A stretch of DNA of 64,000 bases, from the NCBI RefSeq assembly GCF_007970465.1, contig NZ_CP042429.1, forward strand, positions 2,604,001 to 2,668,000, written 5' to 3'. This document shows, in pieces, positions 51,108 through 59,931 of this stretch. A program made the translations under genes and the position numbers. Within the stretch, counting starts at the first letter, position 1. Each line of letters begins with the position of its first letter. Below the pieces are notes generated by a model. That model had not been told where the DNA came from. It saw nothing but the letters and a program-made list of their open reading frames with translations, and ran no database searches. This DNA comes from Corynebacterium nuruki S6-4. Lineage in GTDB: Bacteria > Actinomycetota > Actinomycetes > Mycobacteriales > Mycobacteriaceae.

Positions 51108-52041
51108 GATAGCGCGCGGTGGCGGCGACGGCGGGGTCCCTGTCGTCGCACAGGGTCGCGAGGAGTTCCCGGGCATCGTCCGGCGGGACCTCGCCGAGTG
51201 CCTGGACGAGCCGACGCCGCGGGCCCGGGTCGCAGGTCACGGCCAGCCGCTCACGCACCCCGTCCACGGTGCCGGGGAGCCCGCCGAGAATCTCGGCGGC
51301 GGTCACGTCCTGCACACCGTCCGTGACCATGGTGAACAGCAGATCGTGGACGCGGTCGTCGACGGCTCCCCGACGGCCGAGGGCGAGGACTGCGGCGGGG
51401 TGGGGGAGGAACCGGCGGAGTCCCCCGGTGGCCGCGGGAGTGCCGATGTCCGCCAGCGCCTCGATGATCCGGCGGTCGGTGGTGGCGTCCCCGTCGGCGT
51501 GCTCGAGCAGTCCGGCGAGGCAACGGTCCCCGGCCCGGACGACCGCCCAGCGCAGGGGCCCGACGGCATTGGTGTCGTCTTCGGAGAGGTAGGCCTCCAC
51601 CAGGGCGGGGAGCGGGGCCGGGTTCCGGGTGTCGAGTGCGGCGGCCTGTCGCTGCCGGGGCGTGCCCGTACGCAACGTCGCGAGCAACCGGATGACGGTG
51701 AGGGTGTCCGGCCAGTCGGTCGGCATGGAGGTGCCGACGGTCTCGAGCCGGGCCAGGAGCTCTTCTTCCCCACGTATCCGTTCGCGGGTCTCCTCCCGCA
51801 GCCGGTCGAGGACCGCGGGTGCGTCGAAGGCGGGGTCGTCGAGCGCGTGCCGGGTCTCCGCGAGGGAGAGACCGAGCGTGCGCAGCGCTTCGATGTCGAA
51901 CAGCCGGCGCAGATCGGTGGGGGAGTAGTCGCGGTATCCCGCGCCGGTGCGTCCGGTCGGGGAGAGCAGGCCGATACTGTCGTAGTGGCGCAGCATGCGC
52001 ACGCTGACACCGGAGCGGTCCGAGACATCGCCGATGCGCAT
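51079..52041 (-). CDS. MerR-family regulator with HEAT-repeat C-terminal domain
   Basis: A 320-residue protein. Residues 1-70 are the MerR winged helix (MRIGDVSDRSGVSVRMLRHY, GYRDYSPTDLRRLFDIEALR), then a coiled-coil linker. From about residue 110 there are helical repeats of HEAT type (VIRLLATLRTGTPRQRQAA, VEAYLSEDDTNAVGPLRWAV, RRLVQALGEVPPDDARELLA). The upstream gene on the same strand encodes a separate HEAT protein, so a protein-protein signal is likely. TAGGCT exactly 7 nt upstream gives it its own leaderless start. Confidence 0.85.
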   Translation of the reverse strand: MRIGDVSDRSGVSVRMLRHYDSIGLLSPTGRTGAGYRDYSPTDLRRLFDIEALRTLGLSLAETRHALDDPAFDAPAVLDRLREETRERIRGEEELLARLETVGTSMPTDWPDTLTVIRLLATLRTGTPRQRQAAALDTRNPAPLPALVEAYLSEDDTNAVGPLRWAVVRAGDRCLAGLLEHADGDATTDRRIIEALADIGTPAATGGLRRFLPHPAAVLALGRRGAVDDRVHDLLFTMVTDGVQDVTAAEILGGLPGTVDGVRERLAVTCDPGPRRRLVQALGEVPPDDARELLATLCDDRDPAVAATARYLSRRPAAGR

Positions 52042-52051
52042 GGGGCCGAGC

Positions 52052-52708
52052 CTACTGACCGGTGCCGGCTGTGGTGGATGTCGTGGCTGCGGCGGCTTCG
52101 GCGGCGTCGAATCCGAGAGACGGGTCGTCGAGCAGGAGCAGCGTGGTCAGGGCGTGGGCACGTCCGGGACCGGGACGGGCGGCGACAACCCGGAGAACCG
52201 GTTCTGCGGCGTCCCCGAGCTGCAGGAATGCGCGGGTGAGGCTGCGGCGCAGCTCCCGGTCGCCGCGGCCGAGTTCCGGCCTCAGGCGGGCAGCGAGTCC
52301 CGTGCGCTCCCCGGGTCCGGCGAGACCGGCGGCGGTACGCCAGGCGGTGCGGGCGACCTCGTCGTCGCCGGCGGTGAGGTGGGCGTCCGTGATGTGCAGG
52401 TAGGCCCGCGCATCGTCGATCTTCGACAGCGTGTGGAGCGCCTGGGCGACAGCCTGCGGGGTCGGGGAGTCCAGCTCCGTGAGCAGCAGCGGGAGCGTGG
52501 CCCCGACGGGGTGGCGGGTGAGCGCCCAGGTGAGCATGTCACGGACGAAGAAGTCGGGCTCGACGGCGCACTGTGCGATGAGTGCGGGGATGTCGCCGGG
52601 CTGCGGGTCCGTACCGGCGGCGAGGGTGGCGCGCAGACGGGTGTCCGCGTCCTCGGCGGTGTATGACCTGGTCAGACGATTGTTGTTCGGGGTGCTGTCC
52701 GTGCTCAT
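52052..52708 (-). CDS. HEAT-repeat protein
   Basis: A 218-residue all-helical protein with HEAT-like repeats (IPALIAQCAVEPDFFVRDML, LPLLLTELDSPTPQAVAQAL, LRRSLTRAFLQLGDAAEPVL). No enzyme motif is visible. It precedes the MerR-HEAT gene by ten bases. A 23-bp dyad with a 19-bp promoter spacer lies upstream, the hallmark of MerR-controlled promoters, so it is probably activated by its neighbour. Confidence 0.75.
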   Translation of the reverse strand: MSTDSTPNNNRLTRSYTAEDADTRLRATLAAGTDPQPGDIPALIAQCAVEPDFFVRDMLTWALTRHPVGATLPLLLTELDSPTPQAVAQALHTLSKIDDARAYLHITDAHLTAGDDEVARTAWRTAAGLAGPGERTGLAARLRPELGRGDRELRRSLTRAFLQLGDAAEPVLRVVAARPGPGRAHALTTLLLLDDPSLGFDAAEAAAATTSTTAGTGQ

Positions 52709-52714
52709 GACCCC

Positions 52715-52745
52715 AGTGAAGACCCTGTCACCGTGTCAGGGTCAA
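52715..52745 (-). promoter_or_regulatory. MerR-type promoter with 23-bp dyad
   Basis: On the minus strand -35 TTGACC (52740-52745) and -10 TTCACT (52715-52720) are 19 bases apart. The spacer region is a 23-bp dyad (52721-52743) with arms GACCCTG and CAGGGTC, broken by only one mismatched pair inside. The ATG at 52708 is 6 nt past the -10. Confidence 0.65.
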
Positions 52746-52776
52746 GGGGCGCCCGGGATATTTCCCTGCCCCCGAC

Positions 52777-52806
52777 TAGACAGCTTGGTCTATCCGGTGC
52801 TAGTGT
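52777..52806 (+). promoter_or_regulatory. Perfect McbR-type box and -10 upstream of the unknown gene pair
   Basis: TAGAC-N6-GTCTA (52777-52792) matches the McbR consensus exactly and overlaps where a -35 would lie for the TAGTGT -10 at 52801-52806. The gene start is 187 bases further on. The box could instead influence the divergent HEAT operon. Confidence 0.5.
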
Positions 52807-52992
52807 CGTGGACGTTGATCAAGAAGCTCACTGAGCGATCCACGGTCCCGCCCCGGCGGACACCGCGGAGATCGCCCGGCTCCGGACGGATTCAGTGACT
52901 GGCAACCGTGTCGCGTACATCGGTGCCCCCGAGAGAGATCAGCCCCGCGGGTCAACCGTCCGCGAGGAAACTGCGGAAACACCAGGAGCACC

Positions 52993-53406
52993 ATGCGTTC
53001 GACGCACTGCACCCTCCATCTCCCGGGCCACAGCGCCCACTACCTCCAGACCCGGCAGATCACCGACTTCGCCCGGAACTTCCCGGACCGCTGCCGACCT
53101 GCCGTCCTCACCGATCTCGGCGCGGGCTGGTTCACCGCCGGGATCGCCGACGCGTACGACGGGGCCGACGCAGCCGCGGACGACGGCAGCAGCATCCGGA
53201 CCGGCTGGAACCACGACCCCGACCTCGTCACCGACATCGCCCGCGACTCGGTGCTCGGCGAGGTCTGGTACGTCCCCGACTTCGCCGCCCTGGTCCGCTG
53301 GACCGGCGCGGGGCAGCGCGCCGGCACGGTCCTCGTCCCCGCCTGGGACGAACCCGCCGCGTGCCTGCCGGCACAGCGTCCCGTGATGGTGGGAGGTGCC
53401 CGGTAA
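52993..53406 (+). CDS. Protein of unknown family with WF...WNHDP motif (copy A)
   Basis: A 137-residue soluble protein not recognised as any named family. It has the segment LTDLGAGWFTAGIADAYDG followed by TGWNHDPDLVTDIA and a C-terminal VRWTGAGQ ... VLVPAW. No signal peptide or membrane helix is present. AGGAG lies upstream of the ATG. The next gene starts on its stop codon (TAATG) and encodes a related protein, so they arose by tandem duplication. A CTLHLPGHSAHYL segment at the N-terminus is the only His/Cys-rich part. Confidence 0.7.
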   Translation: MRSTHCTLHLPGHSAHYLQTRQITDFARNFPDRCRPAVLTDLGAGWFTAGIADAYDGADAAADDGSSIRTGWNHDPDLVTDIARDSVLGEVWYVPDFAALVRWTGAGQRAGTVLVPAWDEPAACLPAQRPVMVGGAR

Positions 53407-53936
53407 TGACCACCGGAAATCCGGACAACCACAACGCGGACACGGGCATGCGGGACGCGCCGGATGGTGAACCCCCGAAGCTTCCCGCGACACCGTGCCC
53501 CTCGAACGCCCCCGGCCACGACATCCACTGGATGTGGGCGTGGAAAGTCGGCTGCCGCTACATCAGGGAGCATCCGGAGGAGTGTGTGCCCGTCCGGGTG
53601 AAGAATGTCGGCGACGGATGGTTCGACGTGATCTTCAACGGCTGGACCCGCAGGGCCTGGAACCATGACCCTGCCGGGGTGGCCCACATCGCCGCGACAA
53701 CTCTGATCCTCTACGTTCCGAAGTACGACATCCTCGGCGGATTCGGTCAGGTCGCCCATGGTGACCGGGCAAGCAGCACCCTGAAGGTCATCCGCCCTGC
53801 GTGGGGTGGCGGTGCGCCCTGCCCCCACGGCGTGCCCGACCAGGAAGTGTGGGCCCGGGACTACGGTCACGGTCGGGTGCTCTCCCGGCGGCAGTGGATC
53901 CGCGAGTCCGGGGACCTCGGCCCGACATGGCCCTGA
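53406..53936 (+). CDS. Protein of unknown family with WF...WNHDP motif (copy B)
   Basis: A 176-residue paralogue of the preceding protein: [29 protein letters not shown] and VIRPAW line up with the first copy. It differs by a Cys/His-containing N-terminal region ([31 protein letters not shown]) and a C-terminal extension with PCPHGVPD. The cysteines and histidines could bind metal, but no standard spacing is present. It overlaps copy A and is surely co-translated. No function can be given. Confidence 0.7.
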   Translation: MTTGNPDNHNADTGMRDAPDGEPPKLPATPCPSNAPGHDIHWMWAWKVGCRYIREHPEECVPVRVKNVGDGWFDVIFNGWTRRAWNHDPAGVAHIAATTLILYVPKYDILGGFGQVAHGDRASSTLKVIRPAWGGGAPCPHGVPDQEVWARDYGHGRVLSRRQWIRESGDLGPTWP

Positions 53937-54060
53937 TGGCCCCGGTGCCCCCGACCCCGGCACCGTAGAAACGGTGCCGGCGACAGCCGCGGAAACCCGG
54001 AACCGGGCAGGTCCGTACTGGATCCTGCACCCCACCTGCCATGCAGTAGGCTGGAACACC

Positions 54061-55674
54061 GTGAGTGACGCGAAGAAGACCCCCCAGAACCAGCAGAAGC
54101 CCGCCGCCGACGACCTCCCCGAGCAGCTCAAGGTCCGCCGTGGCAAGCGTGACCGGCTGCTGGCCGAGGGACGGGACCCGTACCCCGTCGAGGTCCCCCG
54201 GACCCGCACGCTGGGCGAGATCAAGGCGTCCTACGCGGTCCTCCCCAAGGACGCCGACGAGGCCGCCGCGGTAGAGCGGACCGAGGGCGTCACCTACCTC
54301 GCGCCGGGTGACGAGACCACCGACGAGGTGGGGGTCGCCGGCCGCGTCATCTTCGTGCGCAACACCGGCAAGCTCTGCTTCGCCACCCTCCAGGAGGGCG
54401 ACGGGACCCAGATGCAGGCGATGCTCTCGCTTGCCGAAGTGGGGGAGGACGCCCTGGCAGCCTGGAAGGCCGATGTCGACCTCGGTGACATCGTCTCCGT
54501 CCACGGTCGCGTCGTGGCCTCGCGCCGCGGTGAGCTGTCCGTCATGGCGGACTCCTGGGCCATGGCGTCCAAGTCGCTGCGTCCGCTGCCGGTCGCGCAC
54601 AAGGACATGAGCGAGGACTCGCGGATCCGTCACCGCTACACCGACCTCATCGTCCGGGAGCAGGCCCGCACCAACGCACTGACCCGCATCAAGGTCATGC
54701 GCGCCCTGCGCAACGCCCTGGAGCGCCGCGGCTTCCTCGAGATCGAGACCCCCATGCTGCAGACGCTGCACGGCGGCGCCGCGGCACGGCCGTTCGAGAC
54801 CCACTCCAACGCCCTCGACATCGACCTCTACCTGCGTATCGCCCCCGAGCTGTACCTCAAGCGCGCGGTCGTCGGCGGCATCGAGAAGGTCTTCGAGGTC
54901 AACCGCAACTTCCGTAACGAGGGCGTGGACTCCTCCCACTCCCCGGAATTCGCCATGCTGGAGACCTACCAGGCCTACGGCACCTACGACACGGGCGCGA
55001 AGCTCATCCACGACATCATCCAGGAGATCGCCGTGGAGGTCTTCGGCTCCACGACGGTCACCCTCGTCGACGGCACCGAGTACGACTTCGGCGGTGAGTG
55101 GCGTGTCATGGAGATGTACCCCTCGCTCAACGAGGCGCTCGGCCGCAAGTTCCCGGAGCAGACCATCGTGCCCGAGGTGACCGTGGAGACCTCGGTCGAG
55201 GACCTGAAGAAGATCGCCGACCTCATCGGTCTCGCCGTCCCGGAGAAGGGCGGCTGGGGCCACGGCAAGCTCGTCGAGGAGATCTGGGAGTTCCTCTGCG
55301 AGGACCAGCTCTACGGACCGGTCTTCGTCCGGGACTTCCCCGTCGAGACCTCCCCGCTGACCCGCCAGCACCGTTCCAAGCCCGGCGTGACCGAGAAGTG
55401 GGACCTCTACGTCCGCGGTTTCGAGCTGGCCACCGGCTACTCCGAGCTCGTCGACCCGGTCATCCAGCGCGAGCGCTTCGAGGACCAGGCCCGGCTGGCC
55501 GCCGACGGCGATGACGAGGCCATGGTGCTCGACGAGGACTTCCTCGCCGCGATGGAGCAGGGCATGCCCCCGACCTCCGGCAACGGCATGGGCATCGACC
55601 GGCTGCTCATGGCCCTCACCGGGCTCGGCATCCGGGAGACCGTGCTGTTCCCGATGGTGAAGCCGGAGCGCTGA
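54061..55674 (+). CDS. lysS: Lysyl-tRNA synthetase, class II (LysS)
   Basis: Charges tRNA(Lys). The 537-residue protein has an OB-fold anticodon domain ([20 protein letters not shown]) and class II motifs: motif 1 [10 protein letters not shown], motif 2 [20 protein letters not shown], and motif 3 [14 protein letters not shown] charged N-terminal extension of about 40 residues is present. GTG 54061 lies 8 nt after TAGGCT. In mycobacteria lysS lies close to panC-panD; here 5.8 kb of other genes intervene. Confidence 0.96.
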   Translation: MSDAKKTPQNQQKPAADDLPEQLKVRRGKRDRLLAEGRDPYPVEVPRTRTLGEIKASYAVLPKDADEAAAVERTEGVTYLAPGDETTDEVGVAGRVIFVRNTGKLCFATLQEGDGTQMQAMLSLAEVGEDALAAWKADVDLGDIVSVHGRVVASRRGELSVMADSWAMASKSLRPLPVAHKDMSEDSRIRHRYTDLIVREQARTNALTRIKVMRALRNALERRGFLEIETPMLQTLHGGAAARPFETHSNALDIDLYLRIAPELYLKRAVVGGIEKVFEVNRNFRNEGVDSSHSPEFAMLETYQAYGTYDTGAKLIHDIIQEIAVEVFGSTTVTLVDGTEYDFGGEWRVMEMYPSLNEALGRKFPEQTIVPEVTVETSVEDLKKIADLIGLAVPEKGGWGHGKLVEEIWEFLCEDQLYGPVFVRDFPVETSPLTRQHRSKPGVTEKWDLYVRGFELATGYSELVDPVIQRERFEDQARLAADGDDEAMVLDEDFLAAMEQGMPPTSGNGMGIDRLLMALTGLGIRETVLFPMVKPER

Positions 55675-55697
55675 GGGTCACTCCTGCACTGTCGGGG

Positions 55698-55724
55698 CAC
55701 ACCGCCGACGGGGGTGGCGGTGTG
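55698..55724 (+). terminator. Hairpin after lysS
   Basis: CACACCGCC and GGCGGTGTG form a 9-bp perfect stem with a 9-base loop 24 bases after the stop. No T-run follows, so termination may be weak. Confidence 0.5.
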
Positions 55725-55750
55725 GGGTAGGGGATATCTTCGCCGGAAAT

Positions 55751-55791
55751 GTGACGACGGTCATGGACAATGGTTATGATGGAATCATCAT
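55751..55791 (+). promoter_or_regulatory. Promoter and dyad upstream of the fadE pair
   Basis: A -10 TATGAT (55775-55780) has a weak -35 GTGACG (55751-55756). A perfect 6-bp inverted repeat ATGATG-N4-CATCAT (55776-55791) overlaps the -10, where a repressor would block transcription. Confidence 0.45.
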
Positions 55792-55837
55792 TATCCGTCC
55801 GTATCTGTCCGAGTACAGCGAAAGGTAGCTGCCCACC

Positions 55838-57250
55838 ATGAGCGACCGAAGCAAGCGGAATGACTCCACCCCCGGCCTGAACACCATCAAGCGTGATGCC
55901 ACCGGCACGGTCATGCGAGTCCTGTCCCGCTTCACCGGCTCCGATCTCGCCGCGAAGTACGGCCTCAGCGAGAAGGTCGACCGCGTGGCGTACGAGTCCA
56001 CGAAAACCGGAATGCGCACCCTGGGTGCGCTGAACCGTCAGTTCAAGAAGGTCAAGGGGTCCGGCAAGCCGGTCCGCCTCGAGAACCAGGCCACCGACGG
56101 TGCCGAGGGGGACGCCGCGGCCGCCAAGCCCGCCAAGGTGCTGTTCGACCTCACCCCGTCCGAGGACCAGGAGATGCTCGTCTCCGCGGTCCGCGAGTTC
56201 GCCGAGGAGCAGCTCCGCCCCGTCGCGCACGACGCCAACGAGGCCGCCGAGACCTCCCAGGAGGTTCTCGACAACGCCGCCGAGCTCGGCATCTCGCTGA
56301 TCAGCATCCCGGAGGAGTACGAGGGTCTCGCTGCCGAGTCCTCCGCGACCACCGGCGCCCTCGTCGCCGAGGCCCTGGCCTTCGGTGACATGGGCCAGGC
56401 CCTCGCGATCCTCGCGCCGGCCGGCGTGGCGAACACCATCACCAACTACGGTGACGACGCCCAGCAGAAGACCTACCTGCCGGAGTTCGCCGGCGGCAAC
56501 GTCCCGGTCTCCGCGGTCATCGTCTCCGAGGACCGTCCGCTGTTCGACCCGTTCGTGCTGCAGACCACCGCCACCCGCGAGGGTGACAACCTCGTCATCA
56601 ACGGTGTGAAGACCCAGGTCCCGAACGCCGGCTCCGCCGAGCTGTTCGTCATCGCCGTCGACCTCGACGGTGTGAACACCTTCGTCATCGTCGAGTCCTC
56701 CACCGAGGGCGTCGTCGTCGAGGCGGACCCGTCCATGGGTGTCCGCGCCGCCGGCCTGGGCCGCGTCCTGCTCAAGGACGTCAAGGTTCCCGCCACCAAC
56801 CTGCTCGGTGGCGCCGACGTCGATTCCGAGACCCGTACCGAGTCCTACGCGGAGATCATCCGCCGCGCCCGTCTCGGCTGGGCCGCACTCGCCTGCGGTA
56901 CCGCCGAGGCCGTGCTCGAGTACGTCAAGCCCTACGTCAAGGAGCGCCAGGCCTTCGGTGAGCCGATCGCCAACCGCCAGGGCGTGGCCTTCATGGTCTC
57001 GAACATCCGCATCGAGCTCGACGGTCTGCGTCTGATCACCCTGCGCGGCGTCTCCCGCCTCGACCAGGGCCGGTCCTACAACCGTGAGGCCGGGCTCGCC
57101 CGCCGCTTCGCCTCCGAGAAGGGCATGCAGATCGGTTCCGACGGCGTCCAGCTGCTCGGCGGCCACGGCTTCACCAAGGAGCACCCGGTCGAGCGGTGGT
57201 ACCGCGACCTGCGTGCCATCGGTGTCGCCGAGGGCGTTGTCGTTCTCTAG
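55838..57250 (+). CDS. Acyl-CoA dehydrogenase (FadE24-like subunit)
   Basis: A 470-residue flavoprotein. About 100 extra N-terminal residues are followed by the acyl-CoA dehydrogenase fold (VREFAEEQLRPVAHDANE, LGISLISIPEEYEGL, ARLGWAALACGTAEAVLEYV, SDGVQLLGGHGFTKEHPVERWYRD). It ends early at VAEGVVVL, where partners continue past EGT; a Glu-Gly is retained. Lengths of this and the next gene (470 and 402) match mycobacterial FadE24 (468) and FadE23 (401), in the same order. Adjacent fadE pairs in mycobacteria are known to form mixed tetramers. Confidence 0.88.
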   Translation: MSDRSKRNDSTPGLNTIKRDATGTVMRVLSRFTGSDLAAKYGLSEKVDRVAYESTKTGMRTLGALNRQFKKVKGSGKPVRLENQATDGAEGDAAAAKPAKVLFDLTPSEDQEMLVSAVREFAEEQLRPVAHDANEAAETSQEVLDNAAELGISLISIPEEYEGLAAESSATTGALVAEALAFGDMGQALAILAPAGVANTITNYGDDAQQKTYLPEFAGGNVPVSAVIVSEDRPLFDPFVLQTTATREGDNLVINGVKTQVPNAGSAELFVIAVDLDGVNTFVIVESSTEGVVVEADPSMGVRAAGLGRVLLKDVKVPATNLLGGADVDSETRTESYAEIIRRARLGWAALACGTAEAVLEYVKPYVKERQAFGEPIANRQGVAFMVSNIRIELDGLRLITLRGVSRLDQGRSYNREAGLARRFASEKGMQIGSDGVQLLGGHGFTKEHPVERWYRDLRAIGVAEGVVVL

Positions 57251-57277
57251 TCCGCAACCACTCGAAGGAGCATTGAC

Positions 57278-58486
57278 ATGATCAACCTCGAACTCCCGAA
57301 GAAGCTGCGGGCGACCGCCAACCAGGCGCACCAGGCCGCAGCGGAGATCTTCCGACCCATTTCCCGTAAGTACGATCTCGCCGAGCACGAGCGCCCGGTC
57401 GAGCTCGACACGATGGCCGCCCTCGTCGAGGGCATGACCGACGGCGGCGGCGACATGGCCGGCGCGTCCGGCGGCCGCGGCGACAAGAAGAAGAGCGACG
57501 GCGGTGTCCGCAACGGCGGCAACATGGCCTCCCTCATCAACGTCATCGAGACCTCCTGGGGCGATGTGGGACTGACCCTGTCCCTGCCGTACCAGGGCCT
57601 CGGTAACGCGGCGGTCGCCGCCGTCGCCACCGACGAGCAGCTGAAGGAATTCGGCAAGGTGTGGGCCGCAATGGCCATCACCGAGCCGCAGTTCGGTTCC
57701 GACTCGGCCGCCGTCGCCACCACCGCCAAGCTCGACGGTGACGAGTACGTCCTCAACGGCGAGAAGATCTTCGTCACCGCCGGTGAGCGCTGCTCCCACG
57801 TCGTCGTGTGGGCCACCCTGGACAAGTCCGCCGGCCGCGCGGCCATCAAGTCCTTCCTGGTCCCGCGCGACACCCCCGGTTTCGACCTCGTCCGCCTGGA
57901 GCACAAGCTCGGTATCCGTTCCTCGGACACCGCCCACTTCATCCTGGACAACGTCCGCGTCCCGAAGTCCGCGCTGCTCGGTTCCCCCGAGATCGACACG
58001 AAAAAGTCCTTCGGCGGCGCCATGGCGACGTTCGACAACACCCGCCCGCTGGTCGCCGGCTTCGCCCTCGGCGTCTCCCGCGCAGCCCTCGAGAAGCTGC
58101 GTGAGATCCTCACCGAGGCCGGCGTGGACATCGACTACGATGCCCCGGCCTGGAACCAGTCCGCCGCCGCCTCCGAGTACGTCCGCCTCGAGGCCGACTG
58201 GGAAGCCGCCTACCTGCTGACCCTGAAGGCCGCCTGGATGGCCGACAACAAGCAGCCGAACAACAAGGAAGCCTCCGAGTGCAAGGCGAAGGCCGGCCGC
58301 ATGGCGACCGAGCTGACCCTGCGGGCCGTCGAGCTCGCCGGCACCTACGGCTACTCCGAGCGTTCCCTGCTGGAGAAGTGGGCCCGCGACTCGAAGATCC
58401 TCGACATCTTCGAGGGCACCCAGCAGATCCAGCTGCTGGTCGTCGCCCGTCGCGAGCTCGGCCTGTCCTCCAAGGACCTGAAGTAG
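57278..58486 (+). CDS. Acyl-CoA dehydrogenase (FadE23-like subunit)
   Basis: A 402-residue acyl-CoA dehydrogenase with the full fold: WAAMAITEPQFGSDSAAVAT (FAD/substrate loop), FILDNVRVPKSALLG, SECKAKAGRMATEL and the C-terminal DIFEGTQQIQLLVVARRELG with the catalytic Glu in EGT. CGAAGGAG precedes the ATG, 27 bases after the first gene. The physiological acyl substrate is unknown. Confidence 0.9.
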   Translation: MINLELPKKLRATANQAHQAAAEIFRPISRKYDLAEHERPVELDTMAALVEGMTDGGGDMAGASGGRGDKKKSDGGVRNGGNMASLINVIETSWGDVGLTLSLPYQGLGNAAVAAVATDEQLKEFGKVWAAMAITEPQFGSDSAAVATTAKLDGDEYVLNGEKIFVTAGERCSHVVVWATLDKSAGRAAIKSFLVPRDTPGFDLVRLEHKLGIRSSDTAHFILDNVRVPKSALLGSPEIDTKKSFGGAMATFDNTRPLVAGFALGVSRAALEKLREILTEAGVDIDYDAPAWNQSAAASEYVRLEADWEAAYLLTLKAAWMADNKQPNNKEASECKAKAGRMATELTLRAVELAGTYGYSERSLLEKWARDSKILDIFEGTQQIQLLVVARRELGLSSKDLK

Positions 58487-58505
58487 CAGGTCAGAGTAGG
58501 TAACA

Positions 58506-58536
58506 GCGGCACCAGGTCACACCGACCCGGTGCCGC
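58506..58536. terminator. Hairpin between fadE23-like gene and integrase
   Basis: GCGGCACC (58506-58513) pairs with GGTGCCGC (58529-58536), 15-base loop, between convergent genes and overlapping the integrase 3' end. It may act on both strands. Confidence 0.55.
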
Positions 58537-59698
58537 CATTCTCGTCTTCGGGAGCCCCGACGACGGGGGCCATCCCGCACACATCCCGCACCAGCGCCTG
58601 CGCAGCATCCCGCACCATCTCATCCTCGTCCGGCCACATGTGCGCGTAGGTATCCAGAGTCGTCGCCGCATTCTTGTGCCCCATCATCTTCTGCACCGCC
58701 TTCACACCCCGACCCTGACGGATCAGCGATGAGGCATAGACATGCCGCAAGGCGTGGAAGGTCCAGTCGGCATCCTCGCCGAGCAGAGCGCTCATGGCAC
58801 TGGCGATGTCACCCGAGGACCACAGTCCCCCGGTTCGCCGGAGGAAGATCGGCTCCCGGTCAGCGTCCGTCGGGTGCGACAGCCGGTAGGCGACAAGCCG
58901 CTTCATCATCTCCGGGGGCACCGGCACCACTCGCCGGGACGCCGGCGTCTTCGGTGGTCCCCAGTCGGTCGGCTTCCCGGATACCGCTCGCGACCGCTCT
59001 ACGACATGGACTGTCCGTGCCTTCACGTCGACGTTTCGCCACCGCAGTCCCGCGACTTCACTGGGCCGCAGGCCGGTCGACACTCCCAGGAGGATCATCA
59101 TCGCCAGGGTGCCACGCCCTGTCTTCTCCGCCCGTGTTACCGCCGCCCCGATCTCCTCGATGGACGGCAGCGTCCGGGGGTCGACCGGCTCCGCCCGGCC
59201 CGGGCCTGGGACCTTCGAGCACGGGTTCGTCAGCATCATGCCGTCGGCGACGGCCATGGACAGGCATCCGGACAGCTGGGCCCACCACGACCGACGAGTG
59301 TTCACCGACAGGCCGGTGCAGCCGTCCACCCACCGGCGCCCGTCACGCAGTTGGATCTGCCACGCCCTCAGCTGGGAGGGCAGGATCTTGGTGATCGGTG
59401 TGGCACCGAGGTCGCCGAGGTTCGCGCCGACGGTGACGCGCACCGCCTTCGTCCCGGGGCTCGTCGCTGCCGCCTCCCACAGTGGCCACACTGCGTCGAG
59501 GCGCGGTGCGTTGTCCGCGTCGACCCACTCGGCGCGGCGCAGGAGGCGCGCCTGCTCGTCGTCGTGGGCTTTCGCGTCCTTCTCCCGGGTGAAGGTCTTG
59601 GAGTGCTCGCGCCCGGAGGGGTCCCGGTACCGGACGATCCACTTCACTGGCGTCCCCTCCGGGGGCTTCCCCTTCTTCGGTCGTCGTTGGATGCTCAC
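58517..59698 (-). CDS. int: Tyrosine recombinase (phage integrase)
   Basis: A 393-residue integrase. It has an N-terminal Arm-binding-like region (VKWIVRYRDPSGREHSKTF), a SAM-like core-binding domain, and a catalytic domain with Arg in TGLRPSEVAGLRW, HxxR in FHALRHVYASSLI, His in MMGHKNAATT and the nucleophile Tyr in TLDTYAHMW. GTG 59698 was chosen because AGGAG lies eight bases upstream; a TTGACA -35-like hexamer is also seen there. Typical size for actinophage integrases. Confidence 0.93.
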   Translation of the reverse strand: MSIQRRPKKGKPPEGTPVKWIVRYRDPSGREHSKTFTREKDAKAHDDEQARLLRRAEWVDADNAPRLDAVWPLWEAAATSPGTKAVRVTVGANLGDLGATPITKILPSQLRAWQIQLRDGRRWVDGCTGLSVNTRRSWWAQLSGCLSMAVADGMMLTNPCSKVPGPGRAEPVDPRTLPSIEEIGAAVTRAEKTGRGTLAMMILLGVSTGLRPSEVAGLRWRNVDVKARTVHVVERSRAVSGKPTDWGPPKTPASRRVVPVPPEMMKRLVAYRLSHPTDADREPIFLRRTGGLWSSGDIASAMSALLGEDADWTFHALRHVYASSLIRQGRGVKAVQKMMGHKNAATTLDTYAHMWPDEDEMVRDAAQALVRDVCGMAPVVGAPEDENGGTGSV

Positions 59699-59782
59699 GG
59701 TATGATCTCCTTGTCTGTCAATCTCGGTGGACATTCTGGCCCCCGCCACCCTTCCCGGTGACGGGGGCCGCTTTCGTGCGCT

Positions 59783-59902
59783 TTAGAGGCGCAGGATGAT
59801 GCTGATGATCGTGAGGGCGGCGATGATGCCGGCGGGGATGGCTGCGATGGTGGCGATGATGCTGAGCAGCATCACGAGCCATCGGGGCGGTGGTGAGTCC
59901 AT
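59783..59902 (-). CDS. Small hydrophobic membrane peptide
   Basis: A 39-residue peptide, MDSPPPRWLVMLL then a continuous hydrophobic segment (SIIATIAAIPAGIIAALTII). It sits just downstream of the two-helix protein gene, with 29 bases between. No clear ribosome binding site is visible. Such peptides occur in temperate phages, for example in superinfection exclusion, but no function can be assigned. Confidence 0.45.
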   Translation of the reverse strand: MDSPPPRWLVMLLSIIATIAAIPAGIIAALTIISIILRL

Positions 59903-59931
59903 GGCGGTGGGTGGCTTTCGTGCGACTCGGG

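Noticed and set aside
58487..58540. tRNA gene as integration site
   Set aside because: No tRNA-like cloverleaf or CCA end is visible at the fadE-integrase junction.
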